DNA of 53,178 bases from Chloroflexota bacterium (GTDB taxonomy: Bacteria; Chloroflexota; UBA6077; FW602-bin22; CADDYW01): positions 1-53,178 of the forward strand of contig JAJPIK010000018.1 in assembly GCA_021324795.1 (NCBI GenBank). The letters run 5' to 3'. Of the stretch, positions 16,840 to 25,249 are shown one piece after another. A program made the position numbers and the translations under genes. The notes beneath the pieces are model-generated. The model did not search any database. It saw only the letters and a list, made by a program, of their open reading frames with translations, and had not been told where the DNA came from. Position 1 is the stretch's first letter, and every line of letters starts with the position of its first letter.

Positions 16840-17217
16840 ATGCTGGAACTGGACATGTCACCGCGGATCTGTGAACTCACCAACGCCTCGCGGATCGAAG
16901 GAGACTTCTATCTAACCGGTTACCATCGGGTCAAAGTTGCCGCTGATACCGTTCAGGCGCCCGACAGTCTATCTCTGCACCTTCTGCACATCGTCGCCAG
17001 CCATCATGGCCAGATCGAACACGGTGCGGCACGCGAGCCAATGACCCGCGAAGCAATCGTGGTACACTATGCTGATGAGCTCAGCGCTCAATTGATGCAA
17101 GCAAACCGAGCAATCACCGAATGCGTCGACCCGAGCGCTCGCTGGATTAGCCGGGTGCGCGGCCTCAAGCGCGACGTCTTCATCGGTCGTCCATTCGAAG
17201 ATCCGGAGACCAGGTGA
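16840..17217 (+). CDS. N-terminally truncated YhaM-like HD protein
   Basis: The 125-residue frame matches only the C-terminal half of the YhaM/3'-5' exoribonuclease HD family: SLHLLHIVASHHGQIEHGA, EPMTREAIVVHYADELSAQL. The upstream His-Asp pair that defines the catalytic HD motif and the OB-fold are missing; the stretch where HDxGK should be reads SPRICELT. An in-frame TAG at 16807 blocks extension. It is probably inactive as a nuclease, yet the frame is intact and its stop overlaps the haemoglobin start (GTGA). A start at 16855 is equally possible. It could be a decayed remnant kept for coupling. Confidence 0.65.
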   Translation: MLELDMSPRICELTNASRIEGDFYLTGYHRVKVAADTVQAPDSLSLHLLHIVASHHGQIEHGAAREPMTREAIVVHYADELSAQLMQANRAITECVDPSARWISRVRGLKRDVFIGRPFEDPETR

Positions 17218-17576
17218 CTATCTACGAAGCCGTGGGCGGCGAAGCGACTTTCTTTCGTCTCGTCGAGCAATTCTACGCCGGGGTTGCCGATGACCCGATT
17301 CTTCGCCCACTCTATCCCGAGGACCTTGAGCCAGCCAAGCGGCATCTTGCCCTTTTCCTCATCCAGTATTTCGGCGGCCCGGACACCTACCTGCGCGAGC
17401 GGGGCCATCCCCGACTACGCTTTCGACACTTCTCCTTTCCGATCGATCAAGCCGCGCGTGACGCCTGGGTCCATCACATGCGTGCCGCGATTGCCACGCT
17501 TGACCTCCCCGAAGCCGCCCGGAGAGAGTTCTTGTCCTACTTTGAAAACGCGGCTACCTTCTTGATGAATCGGTAG
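17214..17576 (+). CDS. glbO: Truncated haemoglobin, group II (trHbO)
   Basis: The 120-residue protein is a 2-on-2 globin that binds O2 or NO at a b-type haem. Family marks are YEAVGGEATFFRLVEQFY, DPILRPLYP, FLIQYFGGPDTYLRERGHPRLRFRHF and the conserved Trp in DAWVHHM. The GTG start overlaps the stop of the truncated HD gene. A role in protection from nitrosative stress or in oxygen handling is inferred from the family. Confidence 0.93.
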   Translation: MTIYEAVGGEATFFRLVEQFYAGVADDPILRPLYPEDLEPAKRHLALFLIQYFGGPDTYLRERGHPRLRFRHFSFPIDQAARDAWVHHMRAAIATLDLPEAARREFLSYFENAATFLMNR

Positions 17577-17636
17577 TGTTTTTATTCCCGGCATTAGTCT
17601 TGCACGCCTAAACCAAACTCTTTGGTGGAGGCTACG

Positions 17637-18518
17637 ATGGCTATTCCGACGGAGGTCGGCGTCGAACGTTTCTTTGAAACCTCGACCTGGCTCGATCGCG
17701 TTGCCATACCGATCCAGGATGCTGTCCGGAACTTGTTCACTCGACAGGGAAACTTCGGGCTGAAGGCGCGCAACTTTCTCAATGGCGTTTGGTTGGGCCA
17801 TCCGTTACACGCGGCGATCACCGATTTGCCTGTCGGAGCCTGGACCAGCGCCATGATCTTCGACTACCTGGGCCTGATCACCGGTGACCGTCGCCTGAAT
17901 CGCAGTGCTGACCTGGCAGTGGGCATTGGCCTAGTGGGTGCTATCGCCGCCGGCCTAGCCGGACTAGCTGACTACAGCGAGATCGAAGGTGAATCACGCC
18001 GGGTTGGAGCGGTGCACGGCATTCTAAACCTACTAGGCATCGTGGGATTCGCATTGTCGATGCTGCAACGCATGAGCAGAGATCGCTCGGGGGCGATTCC
18101 CCTCGCCACTTTGGGATATCTTGCCACCTTCGTCGCCAGTGACCTCGGTGGCATGTTAGTCTACCATCTCGGGACCGAGGTCAGTCGAGAGGCATTCATT
18201 ACCGGTCCAGAGCAGTTCGTGCCAGTTCTGCCATCCGATCAGCTTCGTGAAGGAGAACTGCGCCAGGTCAACGCGAACGGAACGTCAGTCCTCTTGACGC
18301 GAGTGGACAACCAGATTTACGCCATTGACAATACCTGCACCCACTGGGGTTGCTCGCTCAGCGAAGGCGAGCTGATCGATAAATCGGTCAAATGCCATTG
18401 CCACGGCTCACAATTTGCCCTGGATAACGGCAGTGTCATCAACGGTCCAGCAACCTCGCCAGTCGCGACTTTTGACGTCCGCGAGCGAAACGGACAGATC
18501 GAAGTGCGGAAGCGGTAG
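17637..18518 (+). CDS. DUF2231 membrane domain fused to Rieske [2Fe-2S] domain
   Basis: The 293-residue protein has an N-terminal DUF2231 membrane region (GHPLHAAITDLPVGAW, then about four helices to residue 185) and a C-terminal Rieske domain. The cluster ligands are CTHWGC and KCHCHGSQF. It would place a one-electron carrier at the membrane surface; the redox partner is unknown. The start at 17637 follows GGAGG; an upstream ATG at 17622 has none. It lies 60 bp after the haemoglobin gene on the same strand, so the two may be co-transcribed. Confidence 0.9.
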   Translation: MAIPTEVGVERFFETSTWLDRVAIPIQDAVRNLFTRQGNFGLKARNFLNGVWLGHPLHAAITDLPVGAWTSAMIFDYLGLITGDRRLNRSADLAVGIGLVGAIAAGLAGLADYSEIEGESRRVGAVHGILNLLGIVGFALSMLQRMSRDRSGAIPLATLGYLATFVASDLGGMLVYHLGTEVSREAFITGPEQFVPVLPSDQLREGELRQVNANGTSVLLTRVDNQIYAIDNTCTHWGCSLSEGELIDKSVKCHCHGSQFALDNGSVINGPATSPVATFDVRERNGQIEVRKR

Positions 18519-18519
18519 C

Positions 18520-18673
18520 TGGTAGCGATCCTCGCACCAGTTCGTCATCGGTCGTGAGCAAGATCACCCGCGGGTTCCCGCTGCGTACAATCGATGCACT
18601 GTCTCCACCCCAGCGAGTCCCGGCAAAATATCCATCCGGACGACGTCCGGCCGAAGCGCGTGGGCAAGCGGAG
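18520..18673 (-). pseudogene. Decayed response-regulator receiver domain
   Basis: On the minus strand 18673-18564 encodes HALRPDVVRMDILPGLAGVE, the phospho-acceptor region of a CheY-like receiver with its Asp in MDI, and then hits an in-frame TGA. In the next frame the expected continuation NPRVILLTTDDELV follows at once. A frameshift has thus split the gene, and no intact upstream or DNA-binding part remains. The remaining gap to 19083 holds a hydrophobic plus-strand frame (18724-18864, GTG start, one membrane helix, weak site) that I do not call as a gene, and the promoter listed next. Confidence 0.6.
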
Positions 18674-18887
18674 GTGATATCAGAGCTACCGTCCAGACGC
18701 TATCTCGTCTGTTATCCGGATCAGTGGCATTCGTCCTCCCGCCGGTCGTCGTGTTCGTGGTCTCGCCCTTCCTGGCCCTCGGCGTCACCACTCTTCTGAT
18801 CCTCTGGATACTCGACTACCCATGGAGCATAGCGGCCAGGGGTCACCAGAATACTGCCGCGTAAGCAGATTAACGCATATACTAGGC

Positions 18888-18943
18888 TTGACATCATACG
18901 GAGCCGCCCATATAGTGAGACCACCAGTTGGCAAGGTTGCCAA
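18888..18943 (+). promoter_or_regulatory. Strong promoter and palindromic operator of the molybdenum hydroxylase operon
   Basis: TTGACA (18888-18893), a 17-nt spacer and TATAGT (18911-18916) form a near-consensus promoter. A perfect 16-bp palindrome, TTGGCAA-GG-TTGCCAA (18928-18943), covers about +5 to +20 from the expected start, the classic position for a repressor site. The leader to the start at 19084 is about 160 nt. Confidence 0.75.
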
Positions 18944-19001
18944 GCCAGCTTCTGGTTAGCACTTCCACTCGTCTCTCGAGCTACACCGGCACAAGGAGGT
19001 G

Positions 19002-19136
19002 ATGGCGGCTCGACTTTTCCGACCGCAAGCGACCTTTGCTGCGCTTCACATATCCCATCTCAATCGATCGAGGGCTAGGCATCGTGAGTCAGATCAGCGT
19101 TCGCGTCAACGACAAAGGCTATCAATCCGACGTTGA
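19002..19136 (+). CDS. Possible leader peptide overlapping the small subunit gene
   Basis: An ATG at 19002 immediately follows AAGGAGGTGAT (18993-19003), which exactly complements the 16S rRNA 3' end, though the spacing is very short. The frame encodes 44 basic residues (many Arg and Gln) and ends within the small-subunit gene, in another frame. It may be a translated leader that controls entry to the operon, or the strong site may serve a start I cannot place. Confidence 0.3.
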   Translation: MAARLFRPQATFAALHISHLNRSRARHRESDQRSRQRQRLSIRR

Positions 19137-19560
19137 GCCCCGGCTGCTCCTGGTCTATTACCTTCGCGACGTTCTCGGCCTCACCGGTACGCACATCGGC
19201 TGTGATACCTCCCAGTGCGGAGCGTGTACGGTGATCGTCGACGGCAAGGCGGTGAAATCCTGCACAATGTTCGCAGTGCAGGCAAACGGTGCGAGTATCA
19301 CCACAGTCGAGGGCCTTGCGAAAGATGGCAGCTTGCATCCGGTCCAAGAAGGCTTCTGGGAAGAGCACGGGTTGCAGTGTGGATTCTGTACCCCGGGCAT
19401 GCTGATGACCGCTTTGCAAATCCTGGAACGCAACCCCAATCCGAGTGAGGCCGAGATCCGCCATGGTCTCGAGGGTAATCTCTGCCGCTGTACTGGTTAC
19501 CAGAACATCGTGAAGGCTATCCAATACGCCGCCAAAAAGATGCAAGAAATCAAGGCATAA
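19084..19560 (+). CDS. Molybdenum hydroxylase small [2Fe-2S] subunit (CoxS-like)
   Basis: The 158-residue protein carries two [2Fe-2S] clusters that pass electrons from the molybdenum site to FAD. The plant-ferredoxin-type cluster is [15 protein letters not shown] with the later KSC, and the helical-domain cluster is CGFCTPGM with [12 protein letters not shown] at 19084 gives the usual family length; a TTG at 19036 in the same frame is less likely. It is the first gene of the S-L-M operon. Confidence 0.93.
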   Translation: MSQISVRVNDKGYQSDVEPRLLLVYYLRDVLGLTGTHIGCDTSQCGACTVIVDGKAVKSCTMFAVQANGASITTVEGLAKDGSLHPVQEGFWEEHGLQCGFCTPGMLMTALQILERNPNPSEAEIRHGLEGNLCRCTGYQNIVKAIQYAAKKMQEIKA

Positions 19561-19570
19561 GGAGGGCGTC

Positions 19571-21922
19571 ATGGCAGTTTCGCACATCTTCGGGGCATCG
19601 GTTCGACGCCGCGAAGATCCCCGGTTGATTTCTGGCCAGGCCACCTATGTGGACGACGTCAAGCTGCCCGGTACTGTGCACGCCGTGTTCGTCCGCAGTC
19701 CACACGCCCATGCGCGCATCCGACGCATCGACGTCTCAAAGGCTCAGTCGGCCCCGGGCGTCCTTGCTGTCTTAACCGGCCAGGATTTGGTGGGGAAGGT
19801 CGGAAATATTCCCTGCGCGTGGCTCATCCCCGGTGCTGATCTCAAGCTTCCGGATCATCCGCCACTCGCCCGCGACGTGGTGCGCTTCGTCGGCGATGGC
19901 GTTGCCGTGGTCGTCGCCGAGACTCGTGATCAGGCGGGCGATGCGGCGCTTCTCGTCGACGTCGACTACGAAGTGCTCGGCGCGATTGTCGATCAAGAAA
20001 AGGCGACGCAAGCCGGCGCACCTCAGCTTCACGAAAATGTTCCGAGCAACATCGCCTTCCGTTGGCCGTTGCGCGGCGGAGATATCCAAAAGGCGTTCCA
20101 GGATGCCGAGGTCACCGTCAAGCAGCGCCTGATCAACCAGCGGCTCGTCCCCAACGCGATGGAGACCCGCGGGGCGATCGCCCAGTATCATCAGGCAAAC
20201 GGCGATCTAACCATCTGGGTAACGTCCCAGAACCCGCACATTCACCGGGTCTTGATGTCTGGTGTACTCGGAATTCCGGAGCACCGTCTGCGGGTGATCG
20301 CCCCCGAGGTCGGCGGCGGTTTCGGTAGCAAGATTCACCACTATCCCGAGGAGGCCGTGGTTGGATTCTTAGCGAAGATGCTGCTGCGCCCGGTAAAGTG
20401 GTCGGAAGACCGACGCGAAAACTACGTCGCCACGATTCATGGGCGGGATCACATTACCGACATTGAGATCGCGGCCAAGCGCGATGGCACGATTCTCGGG
20501 ATTCGGGGACAAACCTACGCTAACCTCGGCGCTTACCTCTCGACGGCCTCGCCAGGCATCCCAACAATCCTCCACGGCCTGATGCTTACCGGCTGCTACA
20601 AGATCCCGGCGATCGATTACGTCGTCTACGGCGTTCTGACCAATACGACTCCGGTCGACGCCTATCGGGGAGCGGGGCGCCCCGAAGCCACCTACATCAT
20701 TGAGCGGATGGTCGATCTCCTCGCCGCCGAGCTCAAGATGGATCCGGTCGAAATCCGGCGTAAGAACTTCATTGGCGCCGACGAGTTTCCGTACACGGTT
20801 GCCTCTGGCATCACCTATGACAGTGGCAACTACTCAGCCGCACTCGACAAAGCGCTGAGCATGATCGATTACACGGAATTCCGCGCAGAGCAAGCGCGAG
20901 CGCGCCAGCAAGGCCGCTACCTTGGCATCGGGTTCTCCACCTACGTCGAGATTTGCGGACTCGGTCCCTCGCAAGTCGCCGGTGCCGTCGGTTTCCAGGG
21001 AGGTCTCTGGGAGAGTAGCATCGTACGCGTTCATCCGACTGGCAAAGTCGTCCTCTACAGTGGCTCATCGCCGCATGGTCAGGGAGAGGAAACGACCTTT
21101 GCTCAGATTATCGCCGAAGAGCTTGGCGTGCCAATCGAGGACGTCGATGTCGTTCACGGGGATACGAACGCCATCCCTATGGGTTGGGGCACTTACGGAA
21201 GCCGGACAACCGCCGTGGGCGGCAGTTCAGCCGTGCTAGCGGCGCGCAAGGTGAAGGAGAAGGCCCGCCGCATCGCCGCCCACATGCTGGAAGCAGCGGT
21301 CGAGGATATTCTCTTCGATCAGGGAAAGTTCCACGTTCGAGGGGTCCCGGAGCGCTCCAAGACGATCCAAGAGGTAGCCCTCGCCGCTCATCTCGCCTGG
21401 AGTCTGCCGAAAGACATGGAGCCCGCCCTCGAAGCCTCGGCATTTTTTGATCCTTCGAATTTCGTCTATCCTTTCGGCACGCATATCTGCACAGTCGAGG
21501 TAGATCCCCAGACCGGCCAGGTGAAGCTTCTGCGTTACGTCGCAGTCGATGACTGCGGCCCAGTGATCAATCCCAAGATTGTCGATGGCCAGGTCCATGG
21601 TGGCGTCGTTCAAGGAGTTGCCCAGGCGCTCTGGGAGGCCGCGGTCTACGACGCGAATGGTCAGCTTCTCACTGGCTCGCTGATGGACTATGCCCTGCCC
21701 AAGGCATCGGACGTCCCAGCGATCGAGACAAGTCGGACAGAAACACCTTCGCCGGTCAATCCACTCGGCCTCAAAGGTATCGGCGAAACTGGAACGATCG
21801 CCTCGACGCCGGCCGTCGTCAACGCGGTCATCGACGCCCTTTCCCCTTTGGGGGTCCGCCACATCGACATGCCTCTCTGGCCGGAGAAGATCTGGCGTGT
21901 GATGGCAGAGAAAGGAGTCTAG
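19571..21922 (+). CDS. Molybdenum hydroxylase large subunit, form II CO-dehydrogenase-like
   Basis: The 783-residue catalytic subunit binds the molybdopterin-cytosine cofactor. Seen: GASVRRREDPRLISGQATY at the N-terminus, EVGGGFGSK, the active-site loop AYRGAGR (residues 364-370) and KGIGETGTIASTPAVVNAV near the end. Form I CO dehydrogenases have AYxCSFR in this loop; AYRGAGR marks the form II/BMS group, whose physiological substrate is uncertain and may be an aldehyde, a purine or another heterocycle. The gene order S-L-M also matches form II. GGAGG precedes the start. Confidence 0.93.
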   Translation: MAVSHIFGASVRRREDPRLISGQATYVDDVKLPGTVHAVFVRSPHAHARIRRIDVSKAQSAPGVLAVLTGQDLVGKVGNIPCAWLIPGADLKLPDHPPLARDVVRFVGDGVAVVVAETRDQAGDAALLVDVDYEVLGAIVDQEKATQAGAPQLHENVPSNIAFRWPLRGGDIQKAFQDAEVTVKQRLINQRLVPNAMETRGAIAQYHQANGDLTIWVTSQNPHIHRVLMSGVLGIPEHRLRVIAPEVGGGFGSKIHHYPEEAVVGFLAKMLLRPVKWSEDRRENYVATIHGRDHITDIEIAAKRDGTILGIRGQTYANLGAYLSTASPGIPTILHGLMLTGCYKIPAIDYVVYGVLTNTTPVDAYRGAGRPEATYIIERMVDLLAAELKMDPVEIRRKNFIGADEFPYTVASGITYDSGNYSAALDKALSMIDYTEFRAEQARARQQGRYLGIGFSTYVEICGLGPSQVAGAVGFQGGLWESSIVRVHPTGKVVLYSGSSPHGQGEETTFAQIIAEELGVPIEDVDVVHGDTNAIPMGWGTYGSRTTAVGGSSAVLAARKVKEKARRIAAHMLEAAVEDILFDQGKFHVRGVPERSKTIQEVALAAHLAWSLPKDMEPALEASAFFDPSNFVYPFGTHICTVEVDPQTGQVKLLRYVAVDDCGPVINPKIVDGQVHGGVVQGVAQALWEAAVYDANGQLLTGSLMDYALPKASDVPAIETSRTETPSPVNPLGLKGIGETGTIASTPAVVNAVIDALSPLGVRHIDMPLWPEKIWRVMAEKGV

Positions 21923-21934
21923 GAGGTTGCATCG

Positions 21935-22810
21935 ATGGGACCAGCAGTTTTTGACTACGTTGCCGCCACGTCGGTCGCGGAGGCAGTCAAATTTCTCGCC
22001 GATCATCGCGGTGAGGCAAAGGTTGTCGCGGGTGGGCATAGTCTCATCCCACTGATGAAGCTTCGACTTGCCAGTCCGGCCTACTTAGTCGACATCGGAC
22101 GCATCCCTGGCCTGGCTGGCATCAGCGAGTCCAATGGCACGGTGCGGATCGGTGCCCTCGCAACCCACCACGATGTCGAAGAATCACCGATCATCCGCGA
22201 GCGGGTGCCAGTGCTCGCCGAAGCCGCCGCGCAGATTGGGGACCTTCAGGTTCGGAACAAAGGAACGATCGGGGGAAGCCTCGCCCACGCCGACCCCGCC
22301 GCCGACTATCCAGCCGCGCTGCTCGCGCTAGATGCTGAAATCAGCGCGACCGGCAGCAAGGGTCAGCGAACCCTGAAAGTGAGCGATCTCTTCATCAACC
22401 TGTTGACGACAGCGCTCAACCCCGATGAGATCATCACCGAGGTGCGCGTCCCCGCGCTCACCGGACGAACCGGCTCGAGCTACCAGAAGTTCCCCCACCC
22501 CGCCTCGCGCTACGCGGTCGTCGGGGTTGCCGCGGTCATCGAGATCAGCACGAGTGGGAACGTCGAGCGGGCCGCGATCGGGGTGACCGGCGCGGGGGCA
22601 ATTCCGGTGCGTGCCTCGGTGGCAGAAGCAGCACTCACCGGAAAGGCAATCGACGACGTCGCACTCGGCCAGGCTGGGGATCGGGCTGCAGAGGCAATCA
22701 AGGATCCTTTGAGTGATCTCCACGCCTCGGCTGAATACCGCCGGCATCTGGTACGGGAACTGGCGATCCGAGCCATTCGGGTGGCAGCGCAGCGCGCCAT
22801 GGATATGTGA
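21935..22810 (+). CDS. Molybdenum hydroxylase FAD subunit (CoxM-like)
   Basis: The 291-residue flavoprotein passes electrons from the iron-sulfur subunit onward to the acceptor. FAD-binding motifs VVAGGHSLIPLMKLR and GTIGGSLAHADPAADY are intact. AGGAGG precedes the ATG by eight bases. It is the last gene of the operon. No accessory genes (a MobA-like cytidylyltransferase, coxD/E/F-like maturation genes) follow, so maturation must be encoded elsewhere. Confidence 0.93.
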   Translation: MGPAVFDYVAATSVAEAVKFLADHRGEAKVVAGGHSLIPLMKLRLASPAYLVDIGRIPGLAGISESNGTVRIGALATHHDVEESPIIRERVPVLAEAAAQIGDLQVRNKGTIGGSLAHADPAADYPAALLALDAEISATGSKGQRTLKVSDLFINLLTTALNPDEIITEVRVPALTGRTGSSYQKFPHPASRYAVVGVAAVIEISTSGNVERAAIGVTGAGAIPVRASVAEAALTGKAIDDVALGQAGDRAAEAIKDPLSDLHASAEYRRHLVRELAIRAIRVAAQRAMDM

Positions 22811-22879
22811 CAAACCGAACTATCGAGGTATAGAAGCGGGGACTAGCCTGAATCATGCACCGCGATTTGGCGTAAGACC

Positions 22880-22935
22880 CAGTAGGGCGGGGCCCCAGAG
22901 GGTGCCCCGCCCTACCCAGTAGCGCGGGGCACGGA
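22880..22935. repeat. GC-rich stem-loop repeat after the hydroxylase operon
   Basis: A 12-bp perfect stem, GTAGGGCGGGGC (22882-22893) with GCCCCGCCCTAC (22904-22915), is followed by a diverged direct copy of the left arm (CAGTAGCGCGGGGCACG, 22918 on). There is no T-run. It looks like a dispersed hairpin repeat and may also act as a terminator. The rest of the 22811-23113 gap shows nothing further apart from the ribosome-binding site of the next gene. Confidence 0.6.
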
Positions 22936-23113
22936 TTGCCCTAGATAGGCAGAGTGGTAATCCATCGCTGCAACCGGAACGGCGGCGCGCAAGGGAGCGC
23001 ACTGCAGATCCCGATGGCTAGCTCCCGGTGAATAATACGCACTGAGGGCTAAGGGGGAAGCGGATTCTTTTCCTTAGTCTCCTGTTCCTTTTCGTGCAGT
23101 TAAGGAGGGCAAG

Positions 23114-24103
23114 ATGATCACTGCCGAGCGCTGGACGACCTTGACCCGTGAGCGTCTGCTCTGGCTCTATGACCGGATGACACTCATCCGGGAGTTCGAA
23201 GAGCGGCTAAAGCTACTGATCGAAACGGGCATGCCGGTCGGGTCGGGCCACTTTTACGTAGGTGAAGAGGCAGTCGCGGTCGGCGTCTGCGCGGTTCTGG
23301 AGCCGACCGATTGGATCGCGTCGACCCACCGTGGTCACGGGCATTGCATTGCCAAAGGCGTCGATGTCCGGCCGATGATGGCCGAGCTTTTCGGCAAGGC
23401 GACTGGCACCAACCGGGGCAAAGGTGGCTCAATGCACATTACTGACATCCGCGTCGGCATGCTCGGCGTCAACCCGATTCTCGGGATGGGAACCACCCAC
23501 GCTGTCGGCGCGGCGATCTCGGCCAAGGTTCGCAAGACCGGCCAGATCGTCGCGACCTTCTTTGGTGATGGGGCCGCGAGTATCGGCGCGGTCCACGAAT
23601 CGATGAATCTGGCCGCGATCTGGAAGCTGCCGGTGATCTTCGTCTGCGAAAACAACGGCTACGCTCAGGCCACGCCGGTTGAGTACGCGATCGCCGTGAA
23701 AGACATCGCCGAGCGAGCCAGCGCCTACACTATGCCGGGCACCGTTGTCGACGGTCAGGACGTTTTCGCGGTATGGGAAGCAGCGCAAGCCGCTGCCGAG
23801 CGAGCGCGAGCTGGTCTGGGGCCCTCGCTGATCGAATGTAAGACTTACCGCTACTACGGCCACCATTCCGCCGACGATCCCCACCGCTACCGAACCATCG
23901 CAGAAGAAGAGGCAGCGCGTGCCCGCGACTGCATCAAGCGCTTCCGAGAGAAGGTGCTTTCCCAAGGGCTGCTCAGCGCGGCAGAGCTCGCAGCGATCGA
24001 CCAGCGCAACCAGACGCTGCTCGACGAAGCGGTCCGCTTTGCTGAAGAAAGCCCTCTGCCCGACCCATCCGAGCTATTCACTGACGTCTACGTGACGGAA
24101 TGA
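23114..24103 (+). CDS. ThDP-dependent dehydrogenase E1 alpha (acetoin/pyruvate type)
   Basis: The 329-residue subunit binds thiamine diphosphate and decarboxylates a 2-oxo acid or cleaves acetoin. Motifs: STHRGHGHCIAKGVDV, GKGGSMHITD, and the ThDP site GDGAASIGAVHESMNLA ending with FVCENNGYA. The RGHGHCIAKG and KGGSMHI forms are closest to acetoin dehydrogenase AcoA, but branched-chain or pyruvate activity is not excluded. TAAGGAGG precedes the start. It is the first of three genes (E1 alpha, E1 beta, E2). Confidence 0.92.
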   Translation: MITAERWTTLTRERLLWLYDRMTLIREFEERLKLLIETGMPVGSGHFYVGEEAVAVGVCAVLEPTDWIASTHRGHGHCIAKGVDVRPMMAELFGKATGTNRGKGGSMHITDIRVGMLGVNPILGMGTTHAVGAAISAKVRKTGQIVATFFGDGAASIGAVHESMNLAAIWKLPVIFVCENNGYAQATPVEYAIAVKDIAERASAYTMPGTVVDGQDVFAVWEAAQAAAERARAGLGPSLIECKTYRYYGHHSADDPHRYRTIAEEEAARARDCIKRFREKVLSQGLLSAAELAAIDQRNQTLLDEAVRFAEESPLPDPSELFTDVYVTE

Positions 24104-24123
24104 TCATGATATTGGCAGAGAGC

Positions 24124-24173
24124 TCTCACCTCTGTCCCTCTCCCTCCTTCGGGAAAAGGGGCAGGGCTGAGGG
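24124..24173. repeat. Dispersed CCCTCTCCC/GGGCAGGGCTGAGGG repeat
   Basis: A hairpin-forming element (CCCTCTCCC, a TTCG-containing centre, GGGGCAGGG, CTGAGGG) fills nearly the whole 89-bp gap between the E1 subunits. It resembles a repeat scattered between genes in Chloroflexota and other genomes. It is read through by a spurious upstream extension of the E1 beta frame. Confidence 0.65.
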
Positions 24174-24192
24174 AATACCAGGGGAGGATGAC

Positions 24193-25245
24193 ATGGCCAC
24201 AGCGGTGCGTGAGCTCACGTTCATTCAGGCGATCAATGAGGCGATACGCCAGGAGATGCGACGCGACCCGAACGTCATCATCATGGGCGAAGACGTCGCC
24301 GGCGCGGCAGGTAAGGAAAAAGAGGGATTCATCGACGCCTGGGGTGGCATCATGCGTGCGACCCGGGGATTGATTACTGAGTTTGGCCGGGAGCGGGTAC
24401 TCGACACTCCGATTGCCGAGATGGGCTTCGTCGGCGCCGGCGTTGGCGCGGCGATGACCGGACTCCGTCCGATTGTCGATCTCAGCTTCGTGGATCTGAT
24501 CGGCGTCTGTTACGACCAGATCGCCAACCAGGCGGCAAAAATGCACTACATGATGGGCGGGCAGGTGGATCTCCCGCTGACAATCCGGATGGCCTATGGG
24601 ACACGCGGTGGACGAGGGCAAACCTACGGAGGAGGCTCGGCCGCTCAGCATTCGCAGACACTGTATTCCGTCCTGGCCCACATCTCTGGCCTGAAAGTCG
24701 TCGTCCCAACCACCGCCTATAACGCGAAAGGTCTGCTGATCTCAGCAATTCGCGACGACGGACCGGTCGTTGTTCTCGAGCACAAGTTCCTCGGTACTGC
24801 GGCAAAGGGCCCGGTTCCGGAAGAGCCCTACACTGTTCCGATCGGCAAAGCCGAGGTCGTTCGGCGCGGTCGGCACGTTACGCTGTGCGGCATCGGACGG
24901 ATGACTCACATGTGTCTCGAAGCGGCCGAGATCCTTGCCGCCGAGGACACCGACTGTGAAGTCGTCGATGTTCTCACCCTCGCTCCACTCGACGAAGAAA
25001 CGATCCTCGAGTCGGTCGCACACACCCACCGCCTGGTCGTCGTCGACGAAGACACGCCAACGGCCTCGATGGGACGTGACATCGCGGCCCGCGTCGCCGA
25101 TAAGGGATTCGACTTTCTTGATGCCCCGATCAAGACGCTAAATGCACCCGACGTGCCGGTTCCTTTCTCGGCAGCGCTCGAAGCCAATTACGTCCCGTGG
25201 TCGACCGATGTCGTCGCCACGGTCCATCGCTTGTTCGGAGGCTAG
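24193..25245 (+). CDS. ThDP-dependent dehydrogenase E1 beta (acetoin/pyruvate type)
   Basis: The 350-residue beta subunit completes the E1 active site. Seen: INEAIRQEMRRDPNVIIMGED, DTPIAEMGFVGAGVGAAMTG, QAAKMHYMMGGQ, GGGSAAQHSQ and the C-terminal VVDVLTLAPLDEETILESV. The ATG at 24193 follows GGGGAGG; the open frame to 24100 is the repeat element. It lies 4 bp before the E2 start, so the two are translated together. Confidence 0.93.
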   Translation: MATAVRELTFIQAINEAIRQEMRRDPNVIIMGEDVAGAAGKEKEGFIDAWGGIMRATRGLITEFGRERVLDTPIAEMGFVGAGVGAAMTGLRPIVDLSFVDLIGVCYDQIANQAAKMHYMMGGQVDLPLTIRMAYGTRGGRGQTYGGGSAAQHSQTLYSVLAHISGLKVVVPTTAYNAKGLLISAIRDDGPVVVLEHKFLGTAAKGPVPEEPYTVPIGKAEVVRRGRHVTLCGIGRMTHMCLEAAEILAAEDTDCEVVDVLTLAPLDEETILESVAHTHRLVVVDEDTPTASMGRDIAARVADKGFDFLDAPIKTLNAPDVPVPFSAALEANYVPWSTDVVATVHRLFGG

Positions 25246-25249
25246 GGGA

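Noticed and set aside
18724..18864. Hydrophobic 45-codon frame on the plus strand
   Set aside because: It would make one membrane helix, but the GTG start has only a weak site and the region overlaps decayed DNA; too uncertain to call.
21236..22039. 267-aa minus-strand frame across the large/FAD subunit junction
   Set aside because: It crosses two real genes on the other strand and has no start signals.
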